64,000 bases of DNA from assembly GCA_030446525.1 (NCBI GenBank), contig JAUJNC010000001.1, positions 8,133 through 72,132 of the forward strand, read 5' to 3'. This document shows, piece after piece, positions 58,156-64,000 of this stretch (the first letter of the stretch is position 1; every line of letters begins with the position of its first letter). Source of the stretch: Armatimonadaceae bacterium. Its GTDB lineage: Bacteria; Armatimonadota; Armatimonadia; Armatimonadales; Armatimonadaceae. The notes beneath the pieces were generated by a model. It had not been told where the DNA came from and made no database searches. It saw nothing but the letters and a program-made list of their open reading frames with translations. Both the position numbers and the translations under genes were made by a program.

Positions 58156-59463
58156 TTAGCGGCATGGACCGGTGAGATCATTTATGGCGGATATCAGACG
58201 GGCTTCCAGTCCCGGGGCAAGCGGAGCCGGCAGGTCCCGGAAATAGAACACCGAATCGAACGCCTCGTACCCACCCTCGGGAAGCATCACGTCGCTCGGC
58301 AGATAGCCCAGGCTGCCGTTCGAATACCCCAGCAGGACCGGGTCGGCATCGGGCAGCGCCCCGCGGATCACCCGCGCCAGGCCGCTGGTCAGTTCGCCGG
58401 CGACGCCCACCACCGCAACGCCCTCGGCAACATGCAGCACCTGGACCGGACACGGCACGGCCCGGGGGATCGCGATCCCCCGGGCCACGCGTGCGGCATG
58501 GTACTCGGCCCACGCCCGGGCGGCCGCCCGGCCGGGGAGCGGTTCGGGCCGGGTCCATTGTTCGTAGAACGCCGCCGGGTCGTCCGGGAGCGCGAGGGGC
58601 AGCGCGGCGGCGCCTGAGGCGGCGGCCAGAACGGGCCGGACGGGGGCCATCCCTTCGGCCAGCACCGCAAGGACGGCGTCGGCCACCATCCTGCCGGCTC
58701 TCTGCACCGCGGTGGACGTCCCCTTCACCCACTTGCCGCGCTCGACGTCGGCGTTGACGTTGACCTTGATCTCGCCGCCGGCTCCCTGCAAAAACAGGGC
58801 CATCGCACGTCCCCCCAGCGCCCGCTCTACCAGCCGACAGGCGGCGCCGGGATACTCGGACGAGATCAGGTAATCCGCCAGGATGCTCGGGTGCGCCGCG
58901 ACGCTGAACACCACGCACAGCGGCGCCCCCTGGCTATCGCACACCTGCAGCACCGGCAGGTCCCGCTCCACGTGCCCCGCCGGAAAGGGAGCCATGCGGA
59001 CGCCCCCCGGTTCGGGCCGGCGGCGGCTGATGCCCAGGTGCAGCTCGCGGCGGCCGAAGGAAAGCGAGCAGCCTTCCTCCCGCTGCGACGCTTCCTCCAC
59101 TGCTTCCAGGACCCGGCGGCCGATCATCCCCAAACAGGCGGCATCGGGTGGATCGGATCCGTAGAAACGTTCGACCATGAGGGGGCCGGAGTGGGTGTGG
59201 GAGACGTTGATCAGGACCGCGCCGGGCGGCACGCCCCACCGCTCCCGGATGGCGCTTTTCCACGCCGCGACGGTCTCGAAGTCAAGGGCGTGCACGTCCA
59301 GGGTGAGGATCACCACGCGCCGGTCCGCGGATCCCTCCAGCCACAGACACCGCACGAAGAGATCGTCGCGTATCCCCTCGCAGCCCCGCTCGCGAAACCC
59401 GAAGCCGCCCATCGGCACGCCCACCGGCGGCGTGATCCGGCGCACACCCGTCCCCGCCCTCAT
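58156..59463 (-). CDS. Neutral-ceramidase-like amidohydrolase
   Basis: A 435-aa protein starting at ATG 59463 (GGGAGGGA upstream). VRRITPPVGVPMGGFGFRERGCEGIRDDLFVRCLWLEG opens the neutral/alkaline ceramidase-type domain. NVSHTHSGP supplies the zinc-binding His motif, FSVAAHPSIL and FLQGAGGEIKVNVN are further family blocks. No signal peptide is seen, so it is probably cytoplasmic, unlike secreted ceramidases. In bacteria many such proteins hydrolyse unknown amides. It is divergent from the pseudopilin gene across a shared palindrome. Confidence 0.8.
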   Translation of the reverse strand: MRAGTGVRRITPPVGVPMGGFGFRERGCEGIRDDLFVRCLWLEGSADRRVVILTLDVHALDFETVAAWKSAIRERWGVPPGAVLINVSHTHSGPLMVERFYGSDPPDAACLGMIGRRVLEAVEEASQREEGCSLSFGRRELHLGISRRRPEPGGVRMAPFPAGHVERDLPVLQVCDSQGAPLCVVFSVAAHPSILADYLISSEYPGAACRLVERALGGRAMALFLQGAGGEIKVNVNADVERGKWVKGTSTAVQRAGRMVADAVLAVLAEGMAPVRPVLAAASGAAALPLALPDDPAAFYEQWTRPEPLPGRAAARAWAEYHAARVARGIAIPRAVPCPVQVLHVAEGVAVVGVAGELTSGLARVIRGALPDADPVLLGYSNGSLGYLPSDVMLPEGGYEAFDSVFYFRDLPAPLAPGLEARLISAINDLTGPCR

Positions 59464-59500
59464 CGTCGTGTCCCTCCCGCTGCTTGGTCGTGGCAGGTGC

Positions 59501-59564
59501 ACTATAAGGGTGGATACGCGTGTTTGTCAACACATTGACAAGCGCCGGGATAGTATGGTATAGT
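59501..59564. promoter_or_regulatory. Divergent promoters sharing a palindromic operator
   Basis: TTGTCAA-CACA-TTGACAA (59524-59541) supplies a -35 to each side. Plus: TTGACA (59535-59540), 18 bp, TATAGT (59559-59564). Minus: TTGACA (59525-59530), 18 bp, TATAGT (59501-59506). The symmetry is exact for spacing and -10 sequence. A dimer bound to the palindrome would silence both directions. Confidence 0.85.
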
Positions 59565-59636
59565 CTCCCATCCTGAGAGCTATATAGCATATAGGGTTGG
59601 CCGGCTTCTGTTAAAGAACATGAGGAGGTACCCGTT

Positions 59637-60006
59637 ATGTTCCGGAAAGCGGATCCGTGCGCCCCCCGCTCCCGAGCAGGCTTCCACCAAGCAGATGGCC
59701 AACGCCGTCAGCATGTACGTCCAGGACTACGCTACGACCAGATGTCCCCCCTCGCCGACGACTTCGGGGATCCGCGCGCATTCATCGCGGGGTCTCCCAT
59801 CCAAACGGGCTCCCTTTACTGGGCCGACAAGATCGCCCCGTACGTGAAGAACGGCGGCGACTCGGGCCTGAGCACGGGACGTGGCACCGACAACTACGGC
59901 GCGGCCCGGACGTCGCCGGCTGGTTTGACGGGCACGCTAAGTGGATCCGCACGGGTGAAGATCTTTGTCGCCTGGAGCGTGGCTCGCGCGAAGTGCCGTC
60001 CACGCC
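59637..60006 (+). pseudogene. Pseudopilin-like (H-x9-DG) protein, deleted and frameshifted
   Basis: ATG 59637 has GAGGAGG upstream. Different frames give QMANAVSMYVQDYATT, LADDFGDPRAFIAGSPIQTGSLYWADKIAPYVKNGG and WFDGHAKWIRTGEDL. These are middle and C-terminal blocks of the secreted pseudopilin-like proteins abundant in Armatimonadota and Planctomycetes. The prepilin N-terminus is missing and at least two frame changes are needed. Confidence 0.6.
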
Positions 60007-62250
60007 ATGAAGCGAGCGCTCGTGCCGTGTCTGCTCATCAGCCTTTTGTGCTGCGGCTTGGCGCCGGCAGAGCCGCCGAGGAAGAACCCCGTGTACCCGC
60101 CCGTGGCAACCGACGTTACGGCGCTCAAAGCCGAGTGCGCGCCCTTCCTCGCTTTGGACGAGAAGGCGCTGCTCGATCTGGTGCCGCCACAGCCGGGGTT
60201 CTGGTTCGGCGACTGTCCCAACTGCGATCAAGGCTCGCAGGAGCACCAGATCGTCTGGACGCCCGCGCGTGGTCGTGGTGGGCGTACGTCGACATCTCCC
60301 GTCCCGCTCCTCAAGACCTACGACATCATCGCCGCCGATGACTTTCTCACCCCGGCCCGGCGCGCGTCGCGTGGAACGGGAGCTGTTCCAGGGCATGCTC
60401 GACTTCGTGGCGCGCTACGACGGCGGGCGTCTCACCAACATGCACCCGACGACCTGGACCGCCATGGCCGTCGCCGCGCGCGTGCTCGATGACGACGCGC
60501 TTGCGGACAAGGTGGTCGGGCGAAGATGGGGCGGCTGGTCAACCAGCAGTTCTTCTACGACGGCTTTTGGAAAGAGGGCACCGCCTCCTACCACCAGCAC
60601 ACGGTGCGGGGACTGCGCCAGGTTCTGAAAACCCTATGCCCGGACCTGAGCGCCGAGACCCTTGACGCACGGATCAGGCCGATTACCCCGACCTGGCGCG
60701 CGCGCTGCATGCGGCGGACGCGCTGCGCCTGCCGGACGGCCGGTTCACGCCTGTGCGCGATACCGCGCCCTTTGCGCGCGCTGAGACGGGACCGCCCGCT
60801 TCCTCGCCCCACGCTGCTGCCGGGACTGGGCTGCGCATCATCGGCATGGGGACAAACGACGAGCAGTTCCAGGCACCTCAGCTTCACCGGACGCTTCGGC
60901 CACAACCACTACGACAGCCTGGGGCTGCTCCTCTACGCCTTCGGCAAGGGCCCTGTTCGGCGACATCAGCTACACGCATTCGCGCGCGCGGCCGTGGACC
61001 ACGGCGACCGCCGCGAGCCACAACACCGTCGTCGTGGATCGGCGCAGCCAGAACACGGGCGACGCGCCCGATGGCTGCCGCGGCCGCCTGCTGCTGTTCC
61101 ACAACACCGACCCCGCCTTCCAGGCGGTCGCCGCCGAAGCGCCGAACGCCTACCCGGGTCTCGCGACGACCTACCGGCGCTGCCTGATCGCCGTCGAGGC
61201 CGGCGGCGCGCGGTACGTCGTGGACATCTTCGACGTGGCGGGCGGGGAGCAGCACGACTGGATGCTGCACGGCAGCGCCGACGAGGCGCAAACGCTCGAG
61301 ATCCATGAGGGCGGCGCCGCCGCCGCTGCCGATGAACCCGCTCCCGTCGCTGCTGCCTCCCGGCGTCGCGTTCGTGGCGCCGCGCAATGGCGAGGGCGAT
61401 CTGAAGCTGGCGTCGGAGAGGTCCTGGGCCTACGGGCTGTTCCGCGACGTGCGGCAGGGCGGGACGGGCGCCGATGTGGTCGCCACGTTTCGCGGTGTCC
61501 AGAACCCGCGCGTCGTCCACGTGGATCCTCGGGCCGCCCCGGACGCGCGTCACGACGGCGACGGCCTGGGCCGTGCAGGGCATCGGCAAAGGGCGTCAGG
61601 AGGACGCGGCCAGGCTCGACCAGTTCCAGCGCCGGGCGCTCCTCGTCGGGCGCGCCGGGCCGGTGAACCGCTTCGTGGCCGTCCACTGCCCGTTCGAAGG
61701 GGACGCCGCCGTGACGCGCGTGACGCGTCTGCCACTCCTTCCGGGCGGCGTCGCCCTCAAGGTCGAGCGCGCCGGCGGCGCGGATTACCTCCTGTGTGGC
61801 GCCGAGGCCGTTCGCCGCGCCGGCCGCGACGGCGCGCGGCCTTTTGAATTCGACGGGCAGGCGGCTCTGGTGATGACCGGCGGCGAGAAGCCCGCGCTCA
61901 AGATGGTGGGCGGCACGCGCCTGGTCTGGGGCGACCACGTGCTTGCCGCGGCCGCGCCCGGACCGGCGAAGCTGCTGCGCGTTTCGGGGCAAGATCTCAC
62001 CGTGGCGGGCGCGGCCGCGGCCCTGAAGCCGGGCGCCGTCGTTATCGTGCGCCACGGCGACGGGGCCACGACGCCCTTTCACGTCGCCGCGGTGCGGCAA
62101 GAAAAGGACGTCACCGTCATCCGGACCGCGGAGCCGCCGGCTCTCCTCGGCTCCGCGGACGGGCCGCTCGTGCTCAAGCAGTTCCCGCAAACGACGTTCC
62201 CCGGCCCGCATGAGGTTCTTTTCGCGACGCCTCAGGCATCCGGCGAGTGA
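60007..62250 (+). pseudogene. Heparinase II/III-like polysaccharide lyase, multiply frameshifted
   Basis: ATG 60007 opens a signal peptide (MKRALVPCLLISLLCCGLAPA). The product continues through at least six reading-frame changes: FWFGDCPNCDQGSQEHQIVW, ELFQGMLDFVARYDGGRL, FFYDGFWKEGTASYHQHTVRGLRQVL, FGHNHYDSLGLLLYAFGKG, ASHNTVVVDRRSQNTG, YVVDIFDVAGGEQHDWMLHG. The HNHYDSLG and HNTVVVD blocks are typical of heparinase II/III-like lyases and alginate lyases. The last ~250 codons are open. As written it cannot give one protein. Confidence 0.75.
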
Positions 62251-62292
62251 CGGAGAACCCGGCTCAGAAACAGAAACAGGCGAGGCCAGCTC

Positions 62293-64000
62293 ATGCTCAC
62301 GTTCGGACCGCACATAGACGGCTCCCACGATGTCGGCGACCAGGTGATCGCCGATCTGCGCCGCCGCGCCCGGGCGCATTTCCGCCGCCGGGAAGAAGAG
62401 CGGGCGGCCCTGACGAGCGTTGCGGCCTTCGAGGCGCGCCGCGACGAGGTGCGCGCGCGTTTCCTTGATGCGATCGGCGGCCTGCCCGGCCCGGACGAGC
62501 CGTGGCGGCGCACGCCGCTCGGCGCGCGTGTGACCGGCGTGGTCGAGCGCCCGGCGTTCACCATCGAGAAGCTGATCTACGAGTCGCTGCCCGATTTTCT
62601 CGTGACGGCGGCCTGCTACGTTCCCAAAGGCCTGACGGGGCGCGCGCCCGCGGTTGTGTTCGCGCACGGCCACAGCGACCAGGGCAAGGCATATCCGCCC
62701 TACCAGGCGGTTTGCTCAGATCTGGCCGAGAGCGGCTTCGTCGTACTGGCGGTCGATCCCATCGGGCAGGGCGAGCGCTTCGGCTATCTCGAAGGCGGCG
62801 AGCGCCGCGTGGGGCCCAGCACAGTCGAGCACACGCACGCCGGCTGGCCGTTCTTCCTGCGCGGCGCGAGCATCGCCCGGCACTTCGTCTGGGACCTGAT
62901 GCGCGGCGTGGACTATCTCGGGTCGCGCCCGGACGTCGATCCTTCGCGCATCGGCATGACCGGCACCAGCGGCGGCGGCACGCAGACCTGTTTCACCATG
63001 CTGTGCGAGCCGCGCCTAGCCGCCGCCGTGCCGTGCACCTTCGTTTCGACGCTCGAGGCCATCCTGAAGACGGGACAGGCGCAGGACGCCGAGCAGATCG
63101 TGCCGGGCTGCATTGCGGCGGGCCCGGACCACGACGATTTCCTGGCCGCGATGGCGCCCCGGCCCGTGCTGGTGGGGGCCGTCGCCTGGGACTTCTTCCC
63201 GATCGAGGGCACGCACGAGGCGGTGCGGCGCGCCCGGCGGGTGTACGCGCTGTACGGCCGCGAGCAGAACCTGGGGTTGGTCGTGGACCCGGCGCGGCAC
63301 GCCTACACGCCCGGCCTGCGCCAGGCGTGCGTCAACTGGTTCAAGCGGCACCTGAAGGGCGAGCCGTCCGACTTCGTCACCGGACAGCCCCCACCGCTTC
63401 CGGCGCCCGCCCTGTGGGCGACGCCGAGCGGCCAGATCGGGACGGACTTCGGGTCCGCGCTCACCGCGTTCGACCTGAATCGGGACGAGCTTCCGCCGCC
63501 TCCGCTCCCCGCGCCGCCCGCCGCTTTGCGCGCCCGGCTGGCCGACGTACTGGGCGTGGACGCGGGCGGCGACCGCAGCGCGCCGATCCACCCGCGCATC
63601 ATCAAGGAATCCGTTGTCGAAGGCCGTGCCGTCGAGAAGATCTGGTTCTTCAGCGCGCCGGACACCACCGTCGCGGGCGTGCTGGCGCACCCGCGCGCGG
63701 CGGACCCGACAGATCCCCGGCAGCCCAGGCCGGCAGCGGTGCTGCTGCTGGAGAACGGCACCCAGGACGCGCCGGGGCAACGCGCGCTTCTGGAGTCGCT
63801 GCTGGATGCGGGCAGGCGCGTCTTCATCTTCGACCCGCGCGGCGTCGGGGCCGTCGCCTCCCGCCCCCAGCACCACCAGACCGCCGTCCCCATCATCCAA
63901 CCCGCGTACCCGCAGGGCTGCCACGCCCGGAGGGGCGGCGGCACGGCGCGCGGGAACATCAGCCCTTTTTGTTCCCGAAAGGGGGGAGCGCCAACCTCGC
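62293..64000 (+). CDS. Alpha/beta hydrolase (acetylxylan esterase-like), partial
   Basis: ATG 62293 opens a frame of 569 codons running off the window. FAHGHSDQGK is the oxyanion-hole turn. GTSGGGTQT is the nucleophile elbow (G-x-S-x-G), and PARHAYTPGLRQACVNWFKRHL provides the catalytic His end of the first domain. A second region starts at about 420. It follows the lyase gene closely, so it may act on the same polysaccharide. The last ~40 codons before the edge look less protein-like and may include a frameshift. No signal peptide is visible. Confidence 0.75.
   Translation, partial: MLTFGPHIDGSHDVGDQVIADLRRRARAHFRRREEERAALTSVAAFEARRDEVRARFLDAIGGLPGPDEPWRRTPLGARVTGVVERPAFTIEKLIYESLPDFLVTAACYVPKGLTGRAPAVVFAHGHSDQGKAYPPYQAVCSDLAESGFVVLAVDPIGQGERFGYLEGGERRVGPSTVEHTHAGWPFFLRGASIARHFVWDLMRGVDYLGSRPDVDPSRIGMTGTSGGGTQTCFTMLCEPRLAAAVPCTFVSTLEAILKTGQAQDAEQIVPGCIAAGPDHDDFLAAMAPRPVLVGAVAWDFFPIEGTHEAVRRARRVYALYGREQNLGLVVDPARHAYTPGLRQACVNWFKRHLKGEPSDFVTGQPPPLPAPALWATPSGQIGTDFGSALTAFDLNRDELPPPPLPAPPAALRARLADVLGVDAGGDRSAPIHPRIIKESVVEGRAVEKIWFFSAPDTTVAGVLAHPRAADPTDPRQPRPAAVLLLENGTQDAPGQRALLESLLDAGRRVFIFDPRGVGAVASRPQHHQTAVPIIQPAYPQGCHARRGGGTARGNISPFCSRKGGAPTS

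Overview
The window looks like part of a high-GC bacterial chromosome carrying a large mosaic mobile/defence region. The right half has a PEP-CTERM protein, an EF-G paralogue, a Gfo/Idh/MocA oxidoreductase, a neutral-ceramidase-like hydrolase, an H-x9-DG pseudopilin relic and a heparinase-like gene. That mix fits Armatimonadota or a Planctomycetes-like lineage, but no rRNA, tRNA or other taxonomic marker is visible, so the assignment is only an inference.

Region 1 (1-11.3 kb) begins with a membrane protein cut by the window edge. A minus-strand plasmid/replication-type operon follows: XRE regulator, Mrr-like nuclease, a small protein and two winged-helix replication-type proteins. Next is a large serine recombinase (3984-5588) translated in overlap with a small 67-aa partner. 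Up to 10.7 kb, pieces of the recombinase 3' end, catalytic-domain-less recombinase relics and two more copies of the small partner gene alternate with unrelated cargo genes, giving an array-like layout. An IS4-family element (11322-12515) with clean ends and a 9-bp target duplication follows.

Region 2 (12.7-20.9 kb) holds plasmid-type accessory genes: a TPM-like membrane protein, small hypotheticals, a winged-helix protein that may be pPIWI-associated, a DUF932 protein, a SWIM zinc-finger protein and an HNH endonuclease. Four genes in regions 1-2 share one promoter design: a GCACCGCT box abutting the -35, a 17-bp spacer and a TACNCT -10. Two of them appear leaderless.

Region 3 (21.2-33.3 kb) is a defence island. 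A type III-like Mod/Res pair is followed by a 235-bp MITE, a GHKL ATPase, a STAS-like/winged-helix protein, a metallo-beta-lactamase-fold protein, an E2-E1-JAB triple fusion and a four-TM protein. A decayed second copy of the res 3' end lies downstream, so the added genes sit between two res tails. The region ends in a terminase-like C-terminal fragment abutting a PEP-CTERM gene.

Region 4 (33.3-64 kb) is more chromosome-like. It has three related large exported or membrane proteins with STN-like domains, a frameshifted ECF sigma factor, MscS, a PAS-GHKL kinase-like protein and an (alpha/alpha)-barrel-like protein. A lower-GC island with two coupled STAND/AAA+ ATPases (48.7-52.1 kb) is inserted at the 3' end of an EF-G-like gene and is flanked by about 105-bp copies of that 3' end. 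Beyond it lie an acyltransferase, kbl, a MocA oxidoreductase with a tandem partial copy, a ceramidase-like hydrolase, and frameshifted pseudopilin and heparinase genes downstream of a palindrome-centred divergent promoter. The last gene is a partial alpha/beta hydrolase. Single-base frameshifts cluster in this half, reflecting either gene decay or sequencing error.
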